Assembly: GCA_025594325.1 (NCBI GenBank)
Contig: JANHCV010000011.1
Location: forward strand, 1,240,001 to 1,304,000
Length of the DNA stretch: 64,000 bases
Source: Blastocladiella emersonii ATCC 22665
Lineage: Eukaryota > Blastocladiomycota > Blastocladiomycetes > Blastocladiales > Blastocladiaceae
Direction: 5' to 3'
Positions 1 to 10,437 of this stretch are shown one piece after another. Below the pieces are notes generated by a model, which did no database searches, had not been told where the DNA came from, and saw nothing but the letters and a program-made list of their open reading frames with translations. Every line of letters begins with the position of its first letter. The stretch's first letter is position 1. The position numbers and the translations under genes are program-made.

Positions 1-260
1 GGTCCTTGGTCTTCTCGGGCTTTGGCAACCCGAGGCGAGGCGGATGGATGGTGGGCCGACTGCAACGCGAACGACGACGGACAGCTTGAGTTGAGCGTGG
101 CCGACCGAGGCGGAACGCGGCGAGCGGCGGCGACGGCGACACGATGCGATGCGGAAGGACGAGCGGGCGTGTGCTGGTGGTTGCAGTCGAACCTGGCCGC
201 CGAGGCCGAGACCGAGACGAGCCGTTGTGCCCGCCATGATCTCGTTGACGGCACTCGCGC

Positions 261-598
261 ACGCTTAATCTTCTTGAAGGCAAAGGCCGCCGCCGAGCGA
301 CTCGACGATGCGGTACGACAGCATGACCTTGTTGGGTACACGCGCGCTGCGGTACCTTGGTGGATCAAGCTACGCGAAAGTGAGTGTGAGTTTCTTTTAA
401 TAGCGACGACAGAAAGGGCGGGACGCGGTACCTTGAACGGGCCGCGAAGCACTGCCATGGCCTCGGCCTGACTTGGGTGCTGCATGACGTGAAGCTGTCG
501 GCAGCCCGAGCAAGTGAACAGGTCGCTGAGCGCGCGCGTGGTCTTGAACTCGACGAGGATGCACGCACGCGCGGATGACAATGTCGAAGAAGATGATC
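261..598 (-). CDS. Possible exons of an unknown gene (left arm)
   Basis: Mirror of 8463–8800. On this strand a frame encodes an exon-like segment containing KTTRALSDLFTCSGCRQLH, ending in a GPFK codon run followed by a GTACCG donor. A TTCGCGTAG acceptor about 60 nt later opens a second segment (NKVMLSYRIVESLGGG). A CxxC pair is present, but I do not recognise the family. The frame closes soon after, so this may be another decayed gene. Confidence 0.25.
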
Positions 599-2099
599 TA
601 CACGCGCGGCAGGCGAGGGTCTCGAGGTGAGCCACGCGGTGGGGACCAGTCAAGAGTCGCGGGCATCGGTGCCGCGCCGTACCTGCTGCTGCTGATACTT
701 GTGAGGACCTGCGCTTGGGCTTGAACACACGGGTGCACCAGTGCAGAGCGGGCGATGCATTCCCAAAAGCTGCACAAGCGTTGATGTGGTGGGCGACCAC
801 CGCCGCCGGACGCTGCGAGGGGTCAATGGGCCGTTGCACAGTCACGTACTCTTTGCGCCGCCACTCGATTCGCCGCCCTTCGTTAGCCCCCTCCGCACGG
901 CCGAGCTCCCTTTTGCCTGACCGCGCCACACAGCGGGCCCGCTGCACCATGCGTTCGCAGCGAACGAGCGCATGGTGGGGGAGGTGTGGGCGGTGCTTAC
1001 GGCGGGGGTGCAGGAGCTCGTTTCCCCCGCAGCAAAGAAGGGGCGTGCCGAGGGAGAGGTGCTAGGGCCGGGCGTGTACGCCGGCTCTGCACCAGGACGT
1101 CTATCTACACGCAGGCGAGCGAGCGAGCGAGCGAAGGGGGCGGTCGCGGCCACGGCCACGGCGGGCGACCGCGTTACTGCGCCGTCGTGAGGCGTACCGG
1201 CCACCACGAGCGGACGATCGACGCCGTGGCCACGGTGGACGCCGCGACGACGGCCTTGATGCCGATGGTCAATGAGGAGGAGAATGACGGCGACCGTCAG
1301 CTGACGCGGGTCAAGTCGTCGAGTGCCGCCAATCCGTCTACAGTCAGGCGCGCGCAAGTGAGTGGGCGGAGTGAGTGGGCGGTCGGTGGCTTCTGAATGT
1401 CCGCGCTATGAGCGTACCCTCGTTGATACCGCCGTCACCGATGAGGTAGACCCGCCGGACTCGAACTTGAACAGCGCGCGCGTTGGGATCATGAATGCCG
1501 GCGCTCGTCGGCGCGACATGACGCGGCCCCAGCGAGCGAGCGACGCACGATCTTGGCCTGCTGCAGCTGCAGCTGCAGGTACTGGACTAGGAGAACTACT
1601 CGAACCGCGCTGCGAGCCCGAGTAGTGTCTACACAAGCACAAGCGCAAGGGTGAGTTGTTGGGCTGCGACGCCGGAAGTTCCGATTGTAGTATGTTATCT
1701 TGGTGTGCCGCGATGACATCTGAATTCCGAGTAATCGACGCGGCGCGCGCGCACGTCGTGCACCTGGCATTGTTCAGCCGCGCCGTCGCCGCGTGCTCAC
1801 CACGACCATCGAGCTCTGCGCCGCGACCACACACATGGCACGCGCGAGGGACGCTACGGAATATAGTGCGGGTTCCACCACGTGCCGGACTAAGAAGTGT
1901 TTGAGCCGGGGCTCCCCCAAGCAGTGCGTACTGGGCGTCGTCCCTCGGCGTGTCATGCGAATGGCCGCGGCGCCGCGCGACCCGACGCGGCGAGCGAGCG
2001 GCAGCTGCTGCTGCTGCGACGTGTACCACCCATGGAGAACCGCCGCCCGAGACGTGCGTGACGGACTGACTTCACCGCGTCGCGTAGACGTGGTCCTCG

Positions 2100-4190
2100 C
2101 CCCTTCTACAACCTCGCCATGCAGGCGCTCTCGGTGCGCCCGCTCAAGGGCATCGCCGCCATCTCGGCCCAACCACGAGGACCGCTCGACGCACTCGTTT
2201 TCTGCGCAGCGACCCTGGTGCACACGATTTGGGCGGCCCGCTGTGGCTCATGGCGCAAGGCCTGCTGACCGAGTCCGTCGTCCAGGACGAGCCTATTCCG
2301 CTGCGGGTCATCGGGTTCATCCCGTTCCCGCACCCGCTTCCGCTCACGGGCTCGGCCAGGTCCAGGTCTAGGTCCTCGCCCGCGAGCGCGACGGCGTCTA
2401 TGCGCTCGCATGCCCCGCCTACCCGGCCAAGGTGAACTCGCTGCTCCTGCTGCTGCGAGGCAAAAAGCCGGCAGCGGTGAGTCTCGCGTCTTCAATGCTG
2501 CCCGCCAAGGAGACGCGTGCCGTCCTCACGCAGGTCGCGTTTCTTCATGCTCGACGCGTGCCAGTGGGACGACGCACTCGCGCCGCTCAAGGAGGTCCAC
2601 CTCGGGCCGAAGTACCTGATGCACATGGCCGACCCAGACCATCCGCGGTACGGGCACGAGAACAAGGAGATGGGCATGTTCCTCGCCGAGGCCAAGACGG
2701 TCGAGTCGTGTGGGGCTATCGGTACGGTTTCTTTCGCCCATCGATCTCAGAGCGGATTCTCACGCACGTCCGCTCACTCTAGTCAACCTCGCCATGCACA
2801 AGCTTTGCGGCGGCAAGCTCTCCTTGCTTGACCCGGCCTCCGTCGCGGCGCATCGCGTCGCTCCGTGCTTCGCTGGACACCTGCGTCGACCGCCGGTTCC
2901 TGCTCACGTACCTCGACGCGTGGCGGTCCACGTCCGACGCCGTGAACCCGGCCGTCGAGGTCGTCCGGCTGCACCTGCTGCTGAAGCTGGACCGCGGCGT
3001 GCGGGGGTTGGTGGCGCAGAGTCGACTCGTGTGCGACCACTTGCAGCCCATTGACGATCTCGACCGGCTCGTTGACGACCTCGCCGCGCGCGGTCACGCG
3101 TTTGCCAAGTCGCTCGTCGCGCAGCGCGCCAGCGACGTGCGCCGCGTACTCGACCTGTGGCAGTCGCTCGTTGACTCGACGCCGCCTTCAACCGCAGCGC
3201 CAGGTAGCGAGCCACACTGGGTCTCGGTCCCCGACATTGCGCAGCTGCTCGCCGACCTCGATTACGCCGCCAGCCATGTGTCCGACATCCAGTGGCTCCT
3301 CGCGCGCGACCGCGCTCTCGCGTCGCACGTCCTGCGCACCTGGATCCCGACGACTGATGAGGCGCGGCTCGCGGAGCTCGGCCACGCCTAGCTCGTTGCG
3401 TACCTCGAGGACTCGAACGGGCCGCGCGAAGTGCTCGTCCGCGCGTACCTCGCCGAGGGCTGGAGCATCGCCAACTGGCTCAATAAGTACCGCGCGGCCA
3501 GTGTCCCGTCTCAAGCCGCGGTCCCCGACTTTCTCGCTGCGCAGCGGCCTGCATCCGAGGTGCGCGGACAGCTGGTCGCCGTCCACGGCGTGCGTGCGCC
3601 GGCTCGTAACATAAGTCGGCGACTTTTGCGTCCGCGCAGCGGGTGTGCGAAACCGAGGAGGTGCCGTTCGAGGTCGTGGTTGACGCGTTCCTCAAGATGG
3701 ACGGGCGGTACGGGTTGTTCCTGGCGCCGCGTCCGACTGATCGCTCACTGTTAACCGGGTTGTAGCGGCACACACTCGAGCTTCTTCGTGTCGTTTGGTC
3801 GCTGTCAGGAACGTGGACATGGTCGACTTTCGCGAGCTCGCCAACGTGCTGCCCGGTGACTGGGCGCTCGAGGGCGCGGCGCCGCTGCTCATGTACGAGA
3901 TCGCGCAGCTCGCGCGCCGGCACCGTTGGAGCACCATGGTCGTCAAGTCGCTCGAGTGCCAGCCAACATGACGGTACGCGGCTCTCACTCGACCTCACAC
4001 TCAGATACGTCGCTAACACCGTGTCACGCGTCAGACCAAGCTCGCCATGCTCGCCGCAGCGCAGCAGCAGCCATCTGCGCCGCGTGCGGGCGCGCCATCG
4101 ACCACACAGACGGACGCGTTTGTCGTGACGCACCACGGTCCTTAGGTCTTCCACGCACCGTGCGCGCCGCGGACCGTCAAGTCTAGCCAA
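2100..4190 (+). pseudogene. VPS3/TGFBRAP1-like CORVET subunit, disrupted (left arm)
   Basis: Pieces of one protein appear in order across changing frames. First comes a CNH-domain-like start (MQALSVRPLKGIAA, about 2119). Then come VYALACPAYPAKVNSLL (about 2400), a helical-repeat region (RRFLLTYLDAWRS, about 2890), and LVAYLED with REVLVRAYLAEG (about 3395). The C-terminal stretch ELANVLPGDWALEGAAPLL is near 3830. Last is a split zinc finger: ICAACGRAI near 4070 in one frame, FHAPCAP near 4150 in another. This order matches TGFBRAP1/VPS3, the Rab5-side tether of the CORVET complex on endosomes. Introns with GT-AG ends remain (about 2477–2531, 2724–2779 and 3972–4034). An in-frame TAG at 3389–3391, another at 4143–4145 and at least three frame changes (about 2855, 3965, 4100) break it. 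Either it is a pseudogene or the sequence has indel errors. VPS39 is the alternative family. Confidence 0.7.
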
Positions 4191-4448
4191 ACTTTGCGTT
4201 GAATAGATCACGCTCTTCTCTCATCCTGCGCACGATCCATGGAAGCGGTTTCCGCTCAGCGGGGCCGAGCGATCGATGGGCTCGATTCAACTCAGTCCGT
4301 GCGATGCTTCTTGATAGTTTCAACGATGGCCGGACACAGGACAGGTGGGTCAAGCTCGGCCGGAGAAAGCGGTCAGTGCGTCCGTTGCGTGCACATGTGC
4401 GGGCGCGAATGTGAAAATGTCTCGCACGTCACGCGACCGCGGGACGCG

Positions 4449-4612
4449 AGTTGCGTCGAGTGCACGGATCCAGCATCCCCCGCGTCCCGGCGTGCAAGCC
4501 GAGCGGTGCCTGATACAGGCAACGTGCGAGACGTTGCCAAGACTTGCTGGGTTTTCGTTTTCCGCGCCAGTCGGCTGAAGCAAAAGAAAGAGGAGCACGC
4601 GACGCGCCGGAA
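4449..4612. other. Spacer between the palindrome arms
   Basis: This 164-bp unpaired sequence separates the arms. Pairing breaks right after the shared GGGACGCG at 4441–4448, where the left side continues AGTTGCG and the mirrored right side TTCCGGC. I see no gene, no further internal palindrome and no telomere repeats in it. Confidence 0.9.
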
Positions 4613-4870
4613 CGCGTCCCGCGGTCGCGTGACGTGCGAGACATTTTCACATTCGCGCCCGCACATGTGCACGCAACGGACGCACTGACCGCTTTCTCCG
4701 GCCGAGCTTGACCCACCTGTCCTGTGTCCGGCCATCGTTGAAACTATCAAGAAGCATCGCACGGACTGAGTTGAATCGAGCCCATCGATCGCTCGGCCCC
4801 GCTGAGCGGAAACCGCTTCCATGGATCGTGCGCAGGATGAGAGAAGAGCGTGATCTATTCAACGCAAAGT

Positions 4871-6961
4871 TTGGCTAGACTTGACGGTCCGCGGCGCGCA
4901 CGGTGCGTGGAAGACCTAAGGACCGTGGTGCGTCACGACAAACGCGTCCGTCTGTGTGGTCGATGGCGCGCCCGCACGCGGCGCAGATGGCTGCTGCTGC
5001 GCTGCGGCGAGCATGGCGAGCTTGGTCTGACGCGTGACACGGTGTTAGCGACGTATCTGAGTGTGAGGTCGAGTGAGAGCCGCGTACCGTCATGTTGGCT
5101 GGCACTCGAGCGACTTGACGACCATGGTGCTCCAACGGTGCCGGCGCGCGAGCTGCGCGATCTCGTACATGAGCAGCGGCGCCGCGCCCTCGAGCGCCCA
5201 GTCACCGGGCAGCACGTTGGCGAGCTCGCGAAAGTCGACCATGTCCACGTTCCTGACAGCGACCAAACGACACGAAGAAGCTCGAGTGTGTGCCGCTACA
5301 ACCCGGTTAACAGTGAGCGATCAGTCGGACGCGGCGCCAGGAACAACCCGTACCGCCCGTCCATCTTGAGGAACGCGTCAACCACGACCTCGAACGGCAC
5401 CTCCTCGGTTTCGCACACCCGCTGCGCGGACGCAAAAGTCGCCGACTTATGTTACGAGCCGGCGCACGCACGCCGTGGACGGCGACCAGCTGTCCGCGCA
5501 CCTCGGATGCAGGCCGCTGCGCAGCGAGAAAGTCGGGGACCGCGGCTTGAGACGGGACACTGGCCGCGCGGTACTTATTGAGCCAGTTGGCGATGCTCCA
5601 GCCCTCGGCGAGGTACGCGCGGACGAGCACTTCGCGCGGCCCGTTCGAGTCCTCGAGGTACGCAACGAGCTAGGCGTGGCCGAGCTCCGCGAGCCGCGCC
5701 TCATCAGTCGTCGGGATCCAGGTGCGCAGGACGTGCGACGCGAGAGCGCGGTCGCGCGCGAGGAGCCACTGGATGTCGGACACATGGCTGGCGGCGTAAT
5801 CGAGGTCGGCGAGCAGCTGCGCAATGTCGGGGACCGAGACCCAGTGTGGCTCGCTACCTGGCGCTGCGGTTGAAGGCGGCGTCGAGTCAACGAGCGACTG
5901 CCACAGGTCGAGTACGCGGCGCACGTCGCTGGCGCGCTGCGCGACGAGCGACTTGGCAAACGCGTGACCGCGCGCGGCGAGGTCGTCAACGAGCCGGTCG
6001 AGATCGTCAATGGGCTGCAAGTGGTCGCACACGAGTCGACTCTGCGCCACCAACCCCCGCACGCCGCGGTCCAGCTTCAGCAGCAGGTGCAGCCGGACGA
6101 CCTCGACGGCCGGGTTCACGGCGTCGGACGTGGACCGCCACGCGTCGAGGTACGTGAGCAGGAACCGGCGGTCGACGCAGGTGTCCAGCGAAGCACGGAG
6201 CGACGCGATGCGCCGCGACGGAGGCCGGGTCAAGCAAGGAGAGCTTGCCGCCGCAAAGCTTGTGCATGGCGAGGTTGACTAGAGTGAGCGGACGTGCGTG
6301 AGAATCCGCTCTGAGATCGATGGGCGAAAGAAACCGTACCGATAGCCCCACACGACTCGACCGTCTTGGCCTCGGCGAGGAACATGCCCATCTCCTTGTT
6401 CTCGTGCCCGTACCGCGGATGGTCTGGGTCGGCCATGTGCATCAGGTACTTCGGCCCGAGGTGGACCTCCTTGAGCGGCGCGAGTGCGTCGTCCCACTGG
6501 CACGCGTCGAGCATGAAGAAACGCGACCTGCGTGAGGACGGCACGCGTCTCCTTGGCGGGCAGCATTGAAGACGCGAGACTCACCGCTGCCGGCTTTTTG
6601 CCTCGCAGCAGCAGGAGCAGCGAGTTCACCTTGGCCGGGTAGGCGGGGCATGCGAGCGCATAGACGCCGTCGCGCTCGCGGGCGAGGACCTAGACCTGGA
6701 CCTGGCCGAGCCCGTGAGCGGAAGCGGGTGCGGGAACGGGATGAACCCGATGACCCGCAGCGGAATAGGCTCGTCCTGGACGACGGACTCGGTCAGCAGG
6801 CCTTGCGCCATGAGCCACAGCGGGCCGCCCAAATCGTGTGCACCAGGGTCGCTGCGCAGAAAACGAGTGCGTCGAGCGGTCCTCGTGGTTGGGCCGAGAT
6901 GGCGGCGATGCCCTTGAGCGGGCGCACCGAGAGCGCCTGCATGGCGAGGTTGTAGAAGGGG
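4871..6961 (-). pseudogene. VPS3/TGFBRAP1-like CORVET subunit, disrupted (right arm)
   Basis: Mirror copy of the left-arm pseudogene, read on the minus strand, with the same two stops and the same frame changes at mirrored positions (for example the in-frame TAG at 5670–5672). Identical lesions mean both copies were already broken when the palindrome formed, or that one sequence was used twice in the assembly. All domain evidence is as for the left-arm copy. Confidence 0.7.
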
Positions 6962-8462
6962 CGAGGACCACGTCTACGCGACGCGGTGAAGTCAGTCCGT
7001 CACGCACGTCTCGGGCGGCGGTTCTCCATGGGTGGTACACGTCGCAGCAGCAGCAGCTGCCGCTCGCTCGCCGCGTCGGGTCGCGCGGCGCCGCGGCCAT
7101 TCGCATGACACGCCGAGGGACGACGCCCAGTACGCACTGCTTGGGGGAGCCCCGGCTCAAACACTTCTTAGTCCGGCACGTGGTGGAACCCGCACTATAT
7201 TCCGTAGCGTCCCTCGCGCGTGCCATGTGTGTGGTCGCGGCGCAGAGCTCGATGGTCGTGGTGAGCACGCGGCGACGGCGCGGCTGAACAATGCCAGGTG
7301 CACGACGTGCGCGCGCGCCGCGTCGATTACTCGGAATTCAGATGTCATCGCGGCACACCAAGATAACATACTACAATCGGAACTTCCGGCGTCGCAGCCC
7401 AACAACTCACCCTTGCGCTTGTGCTTGTGTAGACACTACTCGGGCTCGCAGCGCGGTTCGAGTAGTTCTCCTAGTCCAGTACCTGCAGCTGCAGCTGCAG
7501 CAGGCCAAGATCGTGCGTCGCTCGCTCGCTGGGGCCGCGTCATGTCGCGCCGACGAGCGCCGGCATTCATGATCCCAACGCGCGCGCTGTTCAAGTTCGA
7601 GTCCGGCGGGTCTACCTCATCGGTGACGGCGGTATCAACGAGGGTACGCTCATAGCGCGGACATTCAGAAGCCACCGACCGCCCACTCACTCCGCCCACT
7701 CACTTGCGCGCGCCTGACTGTAGACGGATTGGCGGCACTCGACGACTTGACCCGCGTCAGCTGACGGTCGCCGTCATTCTCCTCCTCATTGACCATCGGC
7801 ATCAAGGCCGTCGTCGCGGCGTCCACCGTGGCCACGGCGTCGATCGTCCGCTCGTGGTGGCCGGTACGCCTCACGACGGCGCAGTAACGCGGTCGCCCGC
7901 CGTGGCCGTGGCCGCGACCGCCCCCTTCGCTCGCTCGCTCGCTCGCCTGCGTGTAGATAGACGTCCTGGTGCAGAGCCGGCGTACACGCCCGGCCCTAGC
8001 ACCTCTCCCTCGGCACGCCCCTTCTTTGCTGCGGGGGAAACGAGCTCCTGCACCCCCGCCGTAAGCACCGCCCACACCTCCCCCACCATGCGCTCGTTCG
8101 CTGCGAACGCATGGTGCAGCGGGCCCGCTGTGTGGCGCGGTCAGGCAAAAGGGAGCTCGGCCGTGCGGAGGGGGCTAACGAAGGGCGGCGAATCGAGTGG
8201 CGGCGCAAAGAGTACGTGACTGTGCAACGGCCCATTGACCCCTCGCAGCGTCCGGCGGCGGTGGTCGCCCACCACATCAACGCTTGTGCAGCTTTTGGGA
8301 ATGCATCGCCCGCTCTGCACTGGTGCACCCGTGTGTTCAAGCCCAAGCGCAGGTCCTCACAAGTATCAGCAGCAGCAGGTACGGCGCGGCACCGATGCCC
8401 GCGACTCTTGACTGGTCCCCACCGCGTGGCTCACCTCGAGACCCTCGCCTGCCGCGCGTGTA

Positions 8463-8800
8463 GATCATCTTCTTCGACATTGTCATCCGCGCGTGCGTGC
8501 ATCCTCGTCGAGTTCAAGACCACGCGCGCGCTCAGCGACCTGTTCACTTGCTCGGGCTGCCGACAGCTTCACGTCATGCAGCACCCAAGTCAGGCCGAGG
8601 CCATGGCAGTGCTTCGCGGCCCGTTCAAGGTACCGCGTCCCGCCCTTTCTGTCGTCGCTATTAAAAGAAACTCACACTCACTTTCGCGTAGCTTGATCCA
8701 CCAAGGTACCGCAGCGCGCGTGTACCCAACAAGGTCATGCTGTCGTACCGCATCGTCGAGTCGCTCGGCGGCGGCCTTTGCCTTCAAGAAGATTAAGCGT
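8463..8800 (+). CDS. Possible exons of an unknown gene (right arm)
   Basis: Two exon-like segments are separated by a likely intron at 8629–8690 (GTACCG…GCGTAG). The first carries KTTRALSDLFTCSGCRQLH, with a CxxC pair. The second carries NKVMLSYRIVESLGGG and runs into a stop near 8795. A further intron-like stretch (GTACGG at about 8379 to GTGTAG at 8462) precedes them. No family recognised, and a continuous gene model was not found. Confidence 0.25.
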
Positions 8801-9159
8801 GCGCGAGTGCCGTCAACGAGATCATGGCGGGCACAACGGCTCGTCTCGGTCTCGGCCTCGGCGGCCAGGTTCGACTGCAACCACCAGCACACGCCCGCTC
8901 GTCCTTCCGCATCGCATCGTGTCGCCGTCGCCGCCGCTCGCCGCGTTCCGCCTCGGTCGGCCACGCTCAACTCAAGCTGTCCGTCGTCGTTCGCGTTGCA
9001 GTCGGCCCACCATCCATCCGCCTCGCCTCGGGTTGCCAAAGCCCGAGAAGACCAAGGACCAGCCGGCGCACGACGGGTACCGGCGGTCGCGAGTATGGGA
9101 AGCGTGTTGAACGACGAAAACATTCACCGCGGTCCATCTGTGACCCTCGTTACTTTGTT

Positions 9160-9370
9160 CTTGAACCACATGTCGAACGAGTGGTAGTCGGCGGCGTACC
9201 GTACCCGAGGTCAGCGAGCAGTTGCACAATGAATGTCACGGCGGAACGGGATCCAGCGCGGCTCGCTGCCCGGCGATGCGATGGCAGGCGGCGTCGAGTC
9301 GACGAGCGACTGCCAGAGGTCGGGCACGCAGCGCACGTCGCGGGCGCGCTGCGCGACGAGCGACTCGACA
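9160..9370 (-). pseudogene. Diverged relic of the VPS3-like gene
   Basis: Read on the minus strand, this stretch closely matches 3103–3300 of the left-arm pseudogene. Both share SLVAQRA, the DLWQSLVDSTPP segment and the GSEP turn, with scattered substitutions and a small indel after it. It lies just outside the right arm, in the same orientation as that arm's copy. It is therefore a separate, older copy and not part of the palindrome. Confidence 0.65.
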
Positions 9371-10437
9371 AAAATGCACAAGTGGACTACAAACTCCGAA
9401 AAAGTGCGACCCCGTAGACTTGATTGAGTGCGGCTGGCTCACGATTACGGACGAACTCGCGCCATCGACCATCACCGCCGGTTTGAGCCGCTCCGATACC
9501 CTGAAGCACTGAAGCACAAACCTGTTGACATTCCCGGGCCGCACGCCAAGTTCTGGCGTATCAACCGGATCCGGTTCGAACGACCGCGCGTGGCTTGGAC
9601 GCAGAATGGGCATTTGGATACGCGATGCGCCACACACGTGATGGGTCACCATGCGCTTCCGCGTGCCATTTCGGGATCGCCAGAATATTTACGTCGCCGC
9701 ACCAACGACCCGGCAGTTGAACCTGGACCGTCTTTGTCAGCCAGGATATTCATATCAGCCCCGGAGAGTCGCAGACGCAGGTGGCCGAGGCTTTTCGTTC
9801 GGCTCCGAGCCCCTGGATGTGGCGCGTGGCTCAGCAGGGCCTGGCCGGATCAGCGGTCCGATCACAGCCCCATGAGGCGGCGCCGCCAAAAAAAGGATCC
9901 TGAGACTTTGATCCGGGCTTCGACTGTTTTCGCAGCATGCGCTCACGGATGCGCCTGGGGCTGGCGCCACGAGAACACAAGCAACGCGACGGCGTATCTG
10001 GTGCTCCCGATGGCACGGATGCTGGTGCCCAGCTCGCCGTACGCGCGGATCCGGAACAATCGACGCGGGCTGCCGTGGCGCTAGAGGGCAATGAGTGGGT
10101 CCGCATGCCCATGAAACGGTGTCGCGTATCAGGCCCGGCATCACGCGTCGTGCTGCGCATGTCATGCGCGTGCAAACGTTTTTGGCCGCGTCCGTTACTG
10201 GACTCGGTACAGAGCACGTCGTCGCTGAAGCGTTTTGTAGGCCGAGGACAATAAAGAGGCCGCGCCGCCCGCCTTCAATCCTGGCAAGCATGTCACATCC
10301 TTAGAGAGCTGGCCTCGTCCATCCACAGCATCTAGATCGTCCGCCCGGAGCCCACCTGAGTCTTTCAACCCTCCTCGAACCTCCTACACTCCACCACCGC
10401 CTACATCTCTCGCACGCGCTGCTAGACCGTAGAAACC
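9371..10437. other. Intergenic, no supported gene
   Basis: Open frames here (for example 9428–10084 plus and 9755–10291 minus) have arginine-rich, low-information translations and no recognisable domain, splice structure or paralogue. The last 150 bp should hold the promoter and leader of the gene starting at 10438. CAATAAAG occurs near 10249. Confidence 0.6.

Larger units (their letters stand above)
1..4448 (+). repeat. Left arm of giant inverted repeat
   Basis: Every base checked in this arm has its complement at position 9061 minus x in the right arm. The first bases of the window pair with the block ending at 9060, and pairing stops at 4448/4613. All predicted open frames on one arm recur identically on the other. 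The arm runs off the left edge of the window, so its full length is unknown. It contains the plus-strand VPS3-like pseudogene and some weak minus-strand coding-like exons. It could be a real palindrome or an assembly fold-back. Confidence 0.97.
4613..9060 (-). repeat. Right arm of giant inverted repeat
   Basis: Exact reverse complement of 1–4448 wherever compared. Unlike the left arm, flanking sequence continues beyond its outer end at 9061, so the outer boundary of homology cannot be set: the left partner of 9061 onward lies outside the window. It carries the minus-strand copy of the VPS3-like pseudogene. Confidence 0.97.

Noticed and set aside
9428-10084. A 218-codon plus-strand frame
   Set aside because: Arg-rich, with no domain, no splice structure and no paralogue; chance frame.
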